This document shows positions 6,311 through 14,679 of a stretch of 15,599 bases of DNA, one piece after another. Source of the stretch: DASZMX01 sp035551475 (lineage in GTDB: Bacteria > Verrucomicrobiota > Verrucomicrobiia > Limisphaerales > Palsa-1400); assembly GCA_035551475.1 (NCBI GenBank), contig DASZMX010000062.1:1-15599 (forward strand), read 5' to 3'. Every line of letters starts with the position of its first letter. The first letter of the stretch is position 1. The position numbers and the translations under genes were made by a program. The notes below the pieces were generated by a model, which had not been told where the DNA came from, made no database searches, and saw nothing but the letters and a program-made list of their open reading frames with translations.

Positions 6311-9310
6311 ATGAAAACATCTCGAATGATCCACCCTGCCGTCGCAGCCGCTTTGACAGGCGCCTGCCTGATGGCGCGCCTGGCCCTGGGCGACGTCACC
6401 GTTGCCATCCAACCGCCGTCCACCTACGCCGCCGTGGACGGAACCGCTATCTTGACCGCCCAAGCGTCCGCCTCCGCCAGCGAAACCATCGTGGGCTATC
6501 GGTGGGCGAAATCGGCCACGGGTCAACCGCCCTTTAAAACCATTGCCGGGGCGAATGACTCGACGCTGACTCTGACGAACCTGCAGCTTGCCGACTCCGG
6601 TTTCCTGATTGTATCTGTCACGTATAACACTGGGAACACGTTCGGTTTGACAGCCGACAGCGCTCCCGCTCCGCTCACTGTGCTTCTGCCGCCGATGATC
6701 ACCAGCCCCGCCTCCGCCATCGGTCAGGAAGGATTTCCTTTCACTTACAGCATCATGGCGACCGATGCGGCGCCGGTCACATTCGATGCGGCGGGTCTGC
6801 CGCCGGGACTAAACGTCGATCCGAACACGGGCGTGATTTCGGGAGAGCCGGGCGCTTTCGGCGACTTCAATGTCACGCTTTCGGCCTCCGATCCAGCCTC
6901 CACCAGCACAACGAACCTCACGCTCACTATTCTCTCCGACGTTCCCGGAATCACCGGTTCGCTCACGACGAATGGCCAGCAAGGACAAACTTTTGCCTAC
7001 ACTATTAACGCCAGCAATAATCCCACCAGTTACACCGCGACTGGATTGCCGCCGGGAATTGCCTTCGATTCCTTGACAGGCGTTCTGTCTGGCGCGTCCC
7101 TGGTTAGCGGAACATTCCCCGTCACAGTCACCGCGCAAAACGAGTGGGGCGCAGACACGGAGGTGCTGACCCTGAATTTCAACTCCGCCATCCCCGGCAT
7201 CACCAGTCGTTTAACCGCGTCCGGCACGGAAAACCAAACCACCTTCAGCTACACCATCACCGCGAGCAATGCGCCAACATCCTTCGGCGCCATCGGTTTG
7301 CCGCCGGGCCTGGTTCTCAACCCGCGCACGGGCGTGATTTCCGGCGCTCTCACGGTGGGCGGAACAAACCAGATCCTCATTTCCGCCGCCAATGCCTACG
7401 GCGTCGGGACCAATTTGCTCAAATTATCGGTCGCCTACGCCAAGCTGCCGGGCCTCGCGGTGGTCAACGTGGGCAACGTTTATTCCTCGCCATACCTGCT
7501 CGATTTCAGCTTTTCTCTGCGCGACAACCCTGCCGCCACTAACAACGCCGCGCTGGGCAACGCCGTGGTTCGGCCGCCGGAGCAAATCAAAGTCCAATGC
7601 TACGAAGGCAACACGAATACTTCGACTCTTGTTCCCATCCCGAATGAAACCGCTTTCATTGTCAACAAAGCGATCAGCGCCAAACGATTCAAGACCTTCT
7701 TCGCCTTGGATTACAGCTACAGCATGTTCGTCACACCGGGCGCCATCACCAACATGCAGGCCGCCATCGAAAACCTGATCGACGAGGAGCCAGCCTCGGC
7801 GCAATTCGGCGTGGTCGAATTCAGCGCGGACTATTTGCCGCCCGAGCAGGTGACCGGCTTCACCGCGGACAAGGAGCTTTTGGCCCGGGACATCGAAGGC
7901 ATCCAAACCAATTTTGTGCAGGGCAACTACGCCGGAACGCGCTTTTATGACGCCCTGGCGCAATCGCTCACGAACTTCACGGCCACCAACGGGAATGTCG
8001 ATAACTACGTGATCGCCATGTCCGACGGTTACGACGACTCCAGCATTCTGGCGGTCACCACTAATAACCCCACGCCGGTTTCCGTGCTGACCGCGACGGC
8101 GAAGGCCAACAAGGTGAAAATCTACACGGTTGGCTTCGGCCCCAGCCCCAACACCAACGTGCTGCAAAGCTTGTCGTCGCAAACGGGCGGGCGCTATTAC
8201 AGCGCCGCGACGCCCGCCGATGTGGCGGGCCAATTCGCGTTATTGCTCAAAGATCTCAACGCGCAATATCTGCTGCGCTGGGCGACGTTGCAGCGCACGG
8301 CGGTGGGATTCCAGCCGATGTTCACGGTCACCATCGACGGTCAGGCTGCCAGCTATAACACTGACTTCCTCCTGACAAACTCCGGGTTTACAGTTGACAC
8401 CAATTCCACGCCCCCAGTGACCAATCTCCTCTACACGAACTATTCATTATCGCCGTTTTTTGTCCCGACCACCTGGGCGGGAAATGTGCAGGTGGGCGCC
8501 TTAAGCCTGGCGGCGGACGCCGACACCAATATTTCCCAAGTAACGCTTTCGGCCACGTATGTGCCGCGCTTCACCCGCGCCTTGCGCCTGCATTATCGCG
8601 CGAATTATTCCTGCATACCGGCGCTCGTCACCGGCGGCGCCGGCGATATTCTCACCGGCTGGACCCTCACGCAAACCAATGACGGCGGAGGCGGCGAATG
8701 GCTGACCCTGGCCAGCCCCAACCCGGCGGACGTTCTCACCGCCCTGCCCTATGGCGTGACGAAAGACCTCATTCAATTCCAGTTTCCCTACCAAGGGCTG
8801 CCGCAAGCCAAGCAGGCCTTCAGCTTCATTACTGTAGATACTAATATTTACACCAACATGCCGCCGAGCCCGCTGGGCTTCACGCTTTCCAACGCTGTGG
8901 CGTTCACGACCAATTACCCGCTCGCGCCGCCCTTGGGCACGCCGGCGCCGTGGCTGGAATCCTACGGCTTCAATAACTCCAACACTTTCGCCGCCGTGGA
9001 AATCAGCAGTCCGAACCATAACGGCTTTGCCGTCTGGCAGGATTACATCGCCGGCCTTAATCCGCTCGATCCGAATTCCACATTTGCCGTGGCGCCCGTC
9101 AATGCGCCCGCTCCCGGCCAGCCTCCGCTCATCACGTTTAACACCGCCGTCGGACGCACCTACCGCGTGGATGCCTCGAGCGATCTGGGAGCATGGACGC
9201 CCCTGCTGGACAACATCCCCGGCACTGGCGGAGTGATCAGCGTGCCGGATAATCGCAATCTCAGCGGCGCCGCCAGTGTCTTTTATCGCGTGGTGGTGTA
9301 TTACTATTAG
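6311..9310 (+). CDS. Large secreted protein: Ig-like, three He_PIG repeats, VWA domain, PVC-type C-terminal module
   Basis: Exported surface or extracellular protein of 999 residues, probably for adhesion or protein binding. The signal peptide is at 1-27 (MKTSRMIHPAVAAALTG to ALG). An Ig-like domain spans about 30-126. Three He_PIG repeats have the marks GLPPGLNVDPNTGVISG (from 163), GLPPGIAFDSLTGVLSG (from 245) and GLPPGLVLNPRTGVISG (from 329), spaced 82-84 residues. A VWA domain covers about 459-655 with a metal-ion-dependent adhesion site: D467-Y-S469-Y-S471, T543 and D572 (MSDGYDD). A long Thr/Asn-rich beta region follows, then a C-terminal module (about 875-999) with AVWQDYIAGLNPLD and GRTYRVDASSDLGAW, ending FYRVVVYYY. 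Such ends are frequent in Verrucomicrobiota secreted proteins and may serve sorting. No catalytic domain, LPxTG or anchor was seen. No Shine-Dalgarno is evident. Confidence 0.88.
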   Translation: MKTSRMIHPAVAAALTGACLMARLALGDVTVAIQPPSTYAAVDGTAILTAQASASASETIVGYRWAKSATGQPPFKTIAGANDSTLTLTNLQLADSGFLIVSVTYNTGNTFGLTADSAPAPLTVLLPPMITSPASAIGQEGFPFTYSIMATDAAPVTFDAAGLPPGLNVDPNTGVISGEPGAFGDFNVTLSASDPASTSTTNLTLTILSDVPGITGSLTTNGQQGQTFAYTINASNNPTSYTATGLPPGIAFDSLTGVLSGASLVSGTFPVTVTAQNEWGADTEVLTLNFNSAIPGITSRLTASGTENQTTFSYTITASNAPTSFGAIGLPPGLVLNPRTGVISGALTVGGTNQILISAANAYGVGTNLLKLSVAYAKLPGLAVVNVGNVYSSPYLLDFSFSLRDNPAATNNAALGNAVVRPPEQIKVQCYEGNTNTSTLVPIPNETAFIVNKAISAKRFKTFFALDYSYSMFVTPGAITNMQAAIENLIDEEPASAQFGVVEFSADYLPPEQVTGFTADKELLARDIEGIQTNFVQGNYAGTRFYDALAQSLTNFTATNGNVDNYVIAMSDGYDDSSILAVTTNNPTPVSVLTATAKANKVKIYTVGFGPSPNTNVLQSLSSQTGGRYYSAATPADVAGQFALLLKDLNAQYLLRWATLQRTAVGFQPMFTVTIDGQAASYNTDFLLTNSGFTVDTNSTPPVTNLLYTNYSLSPFFVPTTWAGNVQVGALSLAADADTNISQVTLSATYVPRFTRALRLHYRANYSCIPALVTGGAGDILTGWTLTQTNDGGGGEWLTLASPNPADVLTALPYGVTKDLIQFQFPYQGLPQAKQAFSFITVDTNIYTNMPPSPLGFTLSNAVAFTTNYPLAPPLGTPAPWLESYGFNNSNTFAAVEISSPNHNGFAVWQDYIAGLNPLDPNSTFAVAPVNAPAPGQPPLITFNTAVGRTYRVDASSDLGAWTPLLDNIPGTGGVISVPDNRNLSGAASVFYRVVVYYY

Positions 9311-9332
9311 CAAGCAGCGTGAGTAATCACAC

Positions 9333-9360
9333 TTGAAGCGGAAGCCGAGGGGGCTACACT
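9333..9360 (+). promoter_or_regulatory. Probable promoter of tRNA-Arg (and perhaps the M16 gene)
   Basis: TTGAAG (9333-9338) and TACACT (9355-9360) with a 16 bp spacer each match four of six consensus positions. Transcription would start near 9367, giving a short leader of about 7 nt before the mature tRNA 5' end at 9374, as is usual for tRNA genes. No other good promoter is seen before the M16 gene. Confidence 0.5.
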
Positions 9361-9373
9361 GCCCGGCAGGGCC

Positions 9374-9449
9374 GGCCCCATAGCTCAAATGGATAGAGCA
9401 CGAGTTTCCTAAACTTGTGATCCAGGTTCAATTCCTGGTGGGGTCACCA
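9374..9449 (+). tRNA. tRNA-Arg (anticodon CCU)
   Basis: A full 76-nt cloverleaf can be drawn. The acceptor is GGCCCCA/TGGGGTC (one G-U pair) with discriminator A and encoded CCA (9447-9449). The D stem is GCTC/GAGC and the anticodon stem is CGAGT/ACTTG (one G-U pair). The loop TTCCTAA places anticodon CCT at 9408-9410, and the T arm is CCAGG-TTCAATT-CCTGG. The variable loop is 4 nt. It reads AGG codons as arginine. It lies 63 bp after the VWA gene and 19 nt before the ATG of the M16 peptidase, with no terminator between, so it is likely cut out of a longer transcript. A 10-bp palindrome GGGCCGGCCC (9369-9378) overlaps its 5' end. Confidence 0.96.
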
Positions 9450-9452
9450 CGC

Positions 9453-9459
9453 GGAGGAG
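9453..9459 (+). promoter_or_regulatory. Strong Shine-Dalgarno of the M16 gene, directly behind the tRNA
   Basis: GGAGGAG lies 9 nt before the ATG at 9469 and only 3 nt after the CCA end of tRNA-Arg. It fixes the peptidase start and leaves almost no room for a separate promoter or terminator between the two genes. Confidence 0.85.
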
Positions 9460-9468
9460 ACCAAAACG

Positions 9469-12126
9469 ATGAATGGGAAATGGCGGATCATGCAATGGGG
9501 CCTGGCGGCGGGCATCCTGGTTTTTGGCGGGGCGGCGGAAGCGGTCACCACCAACGGCGTCACCCAGGCCGTGCTGCAGAATGGTTTGCGCGTGGTCATT
9601 GTGCGCAACCCGCTCTCGCCCGTGGTGGCGACGGTCATCAATTACGAGGCTGGTTCCGACGAGGCGCCTGACGGATTCCCCGGCACGGCCCACGCCCAGG
9701 AACACATGATGTTTCGCGGCAGCCCCGGCCTTTCCGCCGCGCAATTGGCCAATATCAGCGCCGCCGTGGGCGGCGATTTCAATGCCGACACCCAGCAATC
9801 CGCCACCCAATATTTTTTCACGATGCCTTCCGAAGACCTGGAGCTGGCTTTGCGCATCGAAGCGCTCCGGATGAAAGGCCTTGATTCGGATGAAAAACTT
9901 TGGACGCAGGAGCGCGGCGCGATCGAGCAGGAAGTGGCGGCCGATCTCTCCAACCCGGAGTATGTGTTTTACACCAATTTGCTCACGGTGGTGTTCAAGA
10001 ACACACCCTATGAGCATGACCCGCTGGGTTCCCGGCCTACCTTTGACCTGACCACTGGCGCCATGCTCAAGAAATTTCATGACACCTGGTACGTGCCCAA
10101 TAACGCCGTGCTCGTGATCGTGGGCGATGTGGACGGCGCGGCCACTCTGGAATTGGTGCGCCGCGTTTTTAACGACATTCCGTCAGGCGCGCCGCCGCGC
10201 CGCCCGGACTTTAATTTCAGCGACGTCGCCGCGCAGACCATCAAGCTGGACACCGATTCTCCGACCGGACTCGCGGAAATCGCTTTTCGTTTCCCGGGCT
10301 ACGGCAGCGTCAATTTCGCCGCCGCGCAAGTGCTGGCGGATGTCCTGGGCAGCCAGCGCGCACGCCTTTATGCCCTCGTGCCGGAGGGCAAGGCGCTGGC
10401 CGCCGGCTTTTCTTATGACACGCTGCCGCGCGCCGGACTCGGCTACGCCATCGCCAGTTTTCCCGCGGGAGCCGACGCGGGCGCGCTGCTGGCGCAAATG
10501 CGCACCGCGCTCCTGGCGGAAATCACCAATGGCATCGCCGACGACTTGGTCGAGGCCGCCAAGCGCCGCGAAGTCGCCAGCCTGGAATTTGCCAAGAATT
10601 CCGTATCCGGCCTGGCCATGGCCTGGTCGCAAGCCCTGGCCGTGGAAGGCCGGGAATCGCCCGAGGATGATGTCACGGCCATTCGCGCCGTCACCACGGC
10701 GGATGTCAACCGGGTGGCGGACGAGTTGCTCGACACCAACCACGCGGTGATGGGAATTCTCACACCGCGCCCTTCCGGAAAACCGGTGTCAAACAAAGGA
10801 TTTGGCGGCAAGGAATCCTTCGCCGTCGGCGAATCCTCCGGGACCTCCCTGCCCGCCTGGGCGGAGCAGGCGCTGCAACGCCTGGAAGTTCCCGTCTCCG
10901 CGCTGCATCCGACCGTCACGCTCCTCACGAATGGGCTCCGCCTCATTGTGCAGCCGGAAACGATCAGCGACACGGTCGGGATTTACGGACGCGTCAAGAA
11001 TAACCCGGATATGGAATCGCCGCCGCATCAGGAAGGCGTGGACGACGCCTTGTCACAACTTTTTTCCTATGGCACGCGGTCGCTGGATCGGATCGCGTAT
11101 CAAAAGGCTCTGGATGACATCGGCGCCACGGAGGCGGCGGGCAGCGATTTTTCCATTCAGGCGTTGGGCGAGGATTTTGAGCGCGCGGCGCAGTTGCTTG
11201 CCGACAACGTGCTGGCTCCGGCCCTGCCGGCGGATGAATTTGCCGTGCTGCAGCCGCAAATGGCGGCGGCGGTGGCGGGAGAGTTGGAAAGCCCGGGTTA
11301 TTTGCAAGGCCGGGCGTTGAAAAAGGGTTTGTTCCCCAAATCCGATCCTTCCCAGCGCGAAACCACGCCGGCCAGCGTCAAGAAACTGACCATGAAAGAC
11401 GTGACGAATTATTATGCGCGCGCCTTTCGCCCCGACTTAACCACCATCGTTGTCATTGGAAAAGTCGCCCCGGAAAAGGCGCGCAGCGTGATAGAGAAAT
11501 ACTTCGGAGGGTGGGCCGCCGCCGGCGCGCCGCCCGAAACCGTTCTGCCCGCCGTGCCCAATAATGTCGCGTGGACTACGCAGACGCCCGATGCCAGCCG
11601 CGTGCAGGACGATGTGACGCTGGCCGAAACGCTGGGCGTCACGCTGAGCAACCCCGACCATTATGCGCTGCAACTCGGCAATCACGTCCTCGGCGGCGCC
11701 TTTTACGCGACACGTCTCTACCATGACTTGCGGCAGGAGGCCGGCCTGGTGTATTTTGTTGACTCTGATTTGCAATTTGGCGAGAAGCGCTCGATTTACC
11801 GCATCACCTATGGTTGCGACCCGCCGAACGTCGGCAAGGCGCGCGCCATCATTGTGGGCAATTTGCGCTCCATGCGGGAACGCGATGTTTCCGACGCGGA
11901 ATTGCGCCAGGCCAAAGGACTTTTGCTGCGGGAAATTCCGTTGTCGGAATCCAGCGTGGACCGCATCGCGCAGGGCTGGTTGTATCGCGCCACGCACAAT
12001 CTGCCGCTCGACGAACCAACCATCGCGGCCCGGCATTATTACCAGATGACGGCGCCCGAAGTGCGCGCGGCCTTCGCCAAATGGATTCGCCCGAACGATC
12101 TGGTGCAAGTCAGTCTCGGCCCGTAG
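9469..12126 (+). CDS. Secreted M16 family zinc metallopeptidase (two-domain, PqqL/pitrilysin-like)
   Basis: Predicted periplasmic or exported endopeptidase of 885 residues. The signal peptide is at 1-25 (cleavage after AEA). The N-terminal M16 domain starts with VLQNGLRVVIVRNPLSPVV and carries the inverted zinc motif H75-A-Q-E78-H79. The distal ligand is probably E155, 75 residues further (QERGAIEQEV region). Typical later marks are FHDTWYVPNNAVLVIVGDV and an M16_C-like half. The second M16 unit starts near residue 483 (VTLLTNGLRLIV). Its equivalent of the zinc site reads PHQEGVDDAL and lacks HxxEH, so it should be non-catalytic and only close the chamber, as known for fused M16 proteases. 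C-terminal marks are YYARAFRPDLTTIVVIGKV and YATRLYHDLRQEAGLVY. It probably degrades peptides or processes a secreted substrate; the substrate is unknown. It may be transcribed with tRNA-Arg. Confidence 0.95.
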   Translation: MNGKWRIMQWGLAAGILVFGGAAEAVTTNGVTQAVLQNGLRVVIVRNPLSPVVATVINYEAGSDEAPDGFPGTAHAQEHMMFRGSPGLSAAQLANISAAVGGDFNADTQQSATQYFFTMPSEDLELALRIEALRMKGLDSDEKLWTQERGAIEQEVAADLSNPEYVFYTNLLTVVFKNTPYEHDPLGSRPTFDLTTGAMLKKFHDTWYVPNNAVLVIVGDVDGAATLELVRRVFNDIPSGAPPRRPDFNFSDVAAQTIKLDTDSPTGLAEIAFRFPGYGSVNFAAAQVLADVLGSQRARLYALVPEGKALAAGFSYDTLPRAGLGYAIASFPAGADAGALLAQMRTALLAEITNGIADDLVEAAKRREVASLEFAKNSVSGLAMAWSQALAVEGRESPEDDVTAIRAVTTADVNRVADELLDTNHAVMGILTPRPSGKPVSNKGFGGKESFAVGESSGTSLPAWAEQALQRLEVPVSALHPTVTLLTNGLRLIVQPETISDTVGIYGRVKNNPDMESPPHQEGVDDALSQLFSYGTRSLDRIAYQKALDDIGATEAAGSDFSIQALGEDFERAAQLLADNVLAPALPADEFAVLQPQMAAAVAGELESPGYLQGRALKKGLFPKSDPSQRETTPASVKKLTMKDVTNYYARAFRPDLTTIVVIGKVAPEKARSVIEKYFGGWAAAGAPPETVLPAVPNNVAWTTQTPDASRVQDDVTLAETLGVTLSNPDHYALQLGNHVLGGAFYATRLYHDLRQEAGLVYFVDSDLQFGEKRSIYRITYGCDPPNVGKARAIIVGNLRSMRERDVSDAELRQAKGLLLREIPLSESSVDRIAQGWLYRATHNLPLDEPTIAARHYYQMTAPEVRAAFAKWIRPNDLVQVSLGP

Positions 12127-12129
12127 GCC

Positions 12130-12672
12130 TCAATTGAGAATGCGATAATGACCAATCCACGGCAGCGGCTTGGCTTCGCCGCGCGAGGCGTTGATCACTC
12201 CAATCACGATCAAAAACAGCACAGCAAACCACGCGGCAAAATGCAGCGGCAAGGTCAGGCAGATAAAAAAGGGAATAAAGGAAAACACCCACAGCGCGCC
12301 GTAACAAACAAAGAAGCAGGCAAACAGGACAAAGGCCTGATTGCAGTGAAAGCGCGCGAATCGTGAATGCGGCGCCGCCAAGAGCGGCACCAGTAAAAGC
12401 GGCCCAAGATAAGCCATCACCGCCAGCAGCTTGTTTTGCTCAATGTCCGTGGCAAGGTCAGGCGTGGCGATCGGCGGCGGCGTGAGCGGCGGCGCGGAGA
12501 CAGGGATGCTCGCCGCCAGTTCCGGCACGGATTTTAACGGCTGCCACGCGTCCATCCCCGGTTGCCAGACCAGAGTGTCCGGCGACAACGCGCCGCTCAC
12601 AATCAGGCCCTGCAGCGCGGCGAGTTCCACCGGCCCGCGGCTCTGCCCTTCTTGCACGTAGCGCCAGCTCAT
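12130..12672 (-). CDS. GYF_2 domain membrane protein with DUF4870/Tic20-like C-terminal region
   Basis: Inner-membrane protein of 180 residues. The N-terminal GYF_2 domain (1-50) has WRYVQEGQSRGPV and TLVWQPGMDAWQPL, a fold thought to bind proline-rich partners. A Pro/Ala linker (56-74) follows, then a DUF4870-like membrane part with hydrophobic segments at about 81-99, 111-128, 129-146 and 147-162. The Arg/His-rich loop HSRFARFHCNQA (102-113) is typical of that family. The start at ATG 12672 is chosen because the GYF_2 domain begins there; an upstream in-frame start at 12789 adds an unrelated stretch overlapping the neighbouring gene. It is 31 bp downstream of the DUF457 gene on the same strand, a likely operon. 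It converges with the M16 gene with 3 bp between stops. The molecular role is unknown. Confidence 0.88.
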   Translation of the reverse strand: MSWRYVQEGQSRGPVELAALQGLIVSGALSPDTLVWQPGMDAWQPLKSVPELAASIPVSAPPLTPPPIATPDLATDIEQNKLLAVMAYLGPLLLVPLLAAPHSRFARFHCNQAFVLFACFFVCYGALWVFSFIPFFICLTLPLHFAAWFAVLFLIVIGVINASRGEAKPLPWIGHYRILN

Positions 12673-12703
12673 TTCGCCATCGTGCCCCCGCGCCGCATGC
12701 AAG

Positions 12704-13285
12704 TCAACGGATCGCCCGCCAGCCAGCCGCGAGTTTGCGGAGCACCGGGACAACGGCCCGGTCGGCGCGGCGGTTGAACACGCCCACAATCGAATCGCCC
12801 AGTTTTACGGAAAGACAAAAGGCCCACGCGAATAAAAGGATCGAGAGAATTCGATTAGGCCACGCGTCCAATCCCCATTGATGACTCCAAATCAGCATGG
12901 GCGTGCGGCTGATGGGGCCGAAATAAAAAATTGGCCACAGATCGGACGGTGACGGTCCGCGCGAGCCAACCAGGTCACAGAGCAAATGAAGGTGGAACAC
13001 CAACATTGCCAGCGCAAACACGCGCGCCTTCCGTTCCGCGAAGAAGGCCAACAGAGCGCAGCACACCAACGCGGCGGGCAGTCCATGCATCAGCCAATGA
13101 TGGTATTCAGGATAGTAAAACAGGTTCCCGCGGGCAAAGGAGCCGTTTGCCATATCGAGGAAAATGCCCACCCCATCAAGGTCCGGCGCAATCCCCGCCA
13201 GCGAAACCAGGCGGCGGTCGCGCAGGTTATCAGTGGTGTGCGCCGCCACTATCCAGCTTGCCAGCAAATGCGTGAGGGGAGCCAT
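12704..13285 (-). CDS. YdjM/DUF457-like inner-membrane metal-dependent hydrolase
   Basis: Membrane protein of 193 residues in the LexA-binding/YdjM-type family of predicted metal-dependent hydrolases. Conserved ligand-like residues are H6 (APLTHLLASW), D35 and D37 (APDLDG), H62, H63 and H67 (EYHHWLMHGLP), and H98, H100 and D104 (FHLHLLCDLVGSRGP). Hydrophobic segments are at about 71-82, 88-104, 117-133 and 146-162. The start at ATG 13285 begins the conserved H-containing N-terminus; a longer frame from 13519 would cross the divergent propeller gene and adds a low-complexity basic tail. No Shine-Dalgarno is visible. It is probably co-transcribed with the GYF_2 gene. The reaction and substrate are not established for this family. 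Confidence 0.87.
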   Translation of the reverse strand: MAPLTHLLASWIVAAHTTDNLRDRRLVSLAGIAPDLDGVGIFLDMANGSFARGNLFYYPEYHHWLMHGLPAALVCCALLAFFAERKARVFALAMLVFHLHLLCDLVGSRGPSPSDLWPIFYFGPISRTPMLIWSHQWGLDAWPNRILSILLFAWAFCLSVKLGDSIVGVFNRRADRAVVPVLRKLAAGWRAIR

Positions 13286-13385
13286 GGCGGCTTGATTATG
13301 ACGCGGCAGATGGAGGTGTCGAGCTGCGCCTGCGCGGTCCACGTCAGGCGTGCCCTTTTTCGGAGAGTGATATAGCATTCTTGTC

Positions 13386-14678
13386 ATGCAATCCCTGTCG
13401 CGCGTCATTTTGTTGACTCTGGCTGGCTTGGTCTCGCCGTTGTGGGCGGCGGATTGGCCGGATTTTCGCGGGCCGTGGGCGGACGGGCGGGCCTCCGCGC
13501 AAGGCGACACCAATCGCATCGGCCTGCCCTTGCATTGGAGTGAAACCGAGAACGTGACATGGAAAACTCCGATTCACGACAAAGGCTGGTCCACCCCCGT
13601 CGTTCTCCGCGGCCAAATCTGGCTGACGACCGCGACGGCGGACGGACACGATTTTTTCGCCATCGCGGTGGATCAGGCGACCGGGAAAATTCTCTGCGAC
13701 AAGAAGATTTTCCATTGCGCCAAGCCCGAACCGCTGGGCAACGACATGAACGGCTACGCCTCGCCTTCACCGGTGATCGAGCCGGGGCGTGTTTACGTGC
13801 ATTTCGGCAGTTACGGCACCGCTTGCCTGGACACGACAAATTTCAACGTGCTCTGGCAGCGCGATGATTTGCCCTGCCGCCATTACCGCGGGCCGGGCTC
13901 GTCGCCCATCATCTATCGCAATCTCCTGATCCTGACGATGGACGGCATCGACGTCCAATACGTGACCGCCCTGGACAAATTCACGGGAAAAACGGTTTGG
14001 AAAACCGACCGCACCACGGCCTGGAACGATTTGGGGTCGGATGGCCAGCCGATGGGCGGCGGTGATTACCGCAAATCCTTCTCCACGCCGCTTGTTATTG
14101 ACACCACGAATGGCGCGCAAATGTTGACTGCGGGATCCAAAGCCATTTACGGCTACGACCCCGCCACCGGGCGCGAATTGTGGAAGGTGCGGCACGAAGG
14201 TTATTCACCCGCCTCGCGCCCGCTTTACGATCATGGCCTGGCGTATATCGCCACCGGGAACGGCAAAGGGGAAACGCTGGCCTTGCGGGTGGATGGCCGC
14301 GGCGATGTGACGGACAGCGCCGTCGTCTGGCGGGTGTCGCGCGCCTCGCCGCGCATGCCCTCCGCTGTGCTGGCGGATGGCATGTTGTTCATGGTGACAG
14401 ACGCCGGCATCGGCTCTTGTGTGGACGCGGCCACCGGAAATGAATTCTGGCGCGAGCGCATCGGCGGGGAATATGCCGCTTCAGCGCTTTACGGTGATGG
14501 CCATATTTACGTCTTCAACCAGCAGGGAAAAGCGACCGTTCTCAACGCCTCGCGCGCCTTCGACCCGATGGCGACCAACCAACTGGCGGCGGGCTTCATG
14601 GCTTCACCCGCTGTCTCCGGGCGCGCGCTCTATCTGCGCACAAAAACGGATTTGTACCGCATCGAGGAAAAACCGTGA
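13386..14678 (+). CDS. Secreted PQQ-like beta-propeller repeat protein
   Basis: Exported protein of 430 residues with a signal peptide (1-21, cleavage after LWA), then WPDFRGP, a start common to PQQ-like propeller proteins of planctomycetes and verrucomicrobia. Repeated blade marks of the type 'D-x-x-T-G-x-x-x-W' occur at AVDQATGKIL (94-103), ALDKFTGKTVW (195-205), GYDPATGRELW (256-266) and CVDAATGNEFW (345-355), with SPSPV, SSPII, STPLV and ASPAV strands between. This suggests seven to eight blades. No dehydrogenase signature such as the adjacent disulphide or a haem CxxCH is seen, so it is more likely a scaffold or binding protein than a quinoprotein enzyme. The start follows an in-frame stop at 13368; GGAGAG is 18 nt away, so initiation is weakly marked. 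It is divergent from the DUF457 gene (100 bp gap). Confidence 0.9.
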   Translation: MQSLSRVILLTLAGLVSPLWAADWPDFRGPWADGRASAQGDTNRIGLPLHWSETENVTWKTPIHDKGWSTPVVLRGQIWLTTATADGHDFFAIAVDQATGKILCDKKIFHCAKPEPLGNDMNGYASPSPVIEPGRVYVHFGSYGTACLDTTNFNVLWQRDDLPCRHYRGPGSSPIIYRNLLILTMDGIDVQYVTALDKFTGKTVWKTDRTTAWNDLGSDGQPMGGGDYRKSFSTPLVIDTTNGAQMLTAGSKAIYGYDPATGRELWKVRHEGYSPASRPLYDHGLAYIATGNGKGETLALRVDGRGDVTDSAVVWRVSRASPRMPSAVLADGMLFMVTDAGIGSCVDAATGNEFWRERIGGEYAASALYGDGHIYVFNQQGKATVLNASRAFDPMATNQLAAGFMASPAVSGRALYLRTKTDLYRIEEKP

Positions 14679-14679
14679 A

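Noticed and set aside
6121..6537. 138-codon plus-strand frame running into the VWA gene
   Set aside because: Overlaps the VWA signal peptide in another frame and becomes Arg-rich; no support.
7424..9388. Two minus-strand frames (269 and 295 codons) opposite the VWA gene
   Set aside because: Shadows of a long, domain-rich plus-strand gene.
9374..9449. tRNA 3' end as a phage or island attachment site
   Set aside because: No integrase, no repeat of the tRNA 3' end and no foreign-looking genes in the window.
9409..10080. 223-codon minus-strand frame that starts inside the M16 gene and ends in the tRNA
   Set aside because: Its end reads through the tRNA antisense (giving a 'PPGIEPGSQV'-like tail seen in many spurious annotations of tRNA regions).
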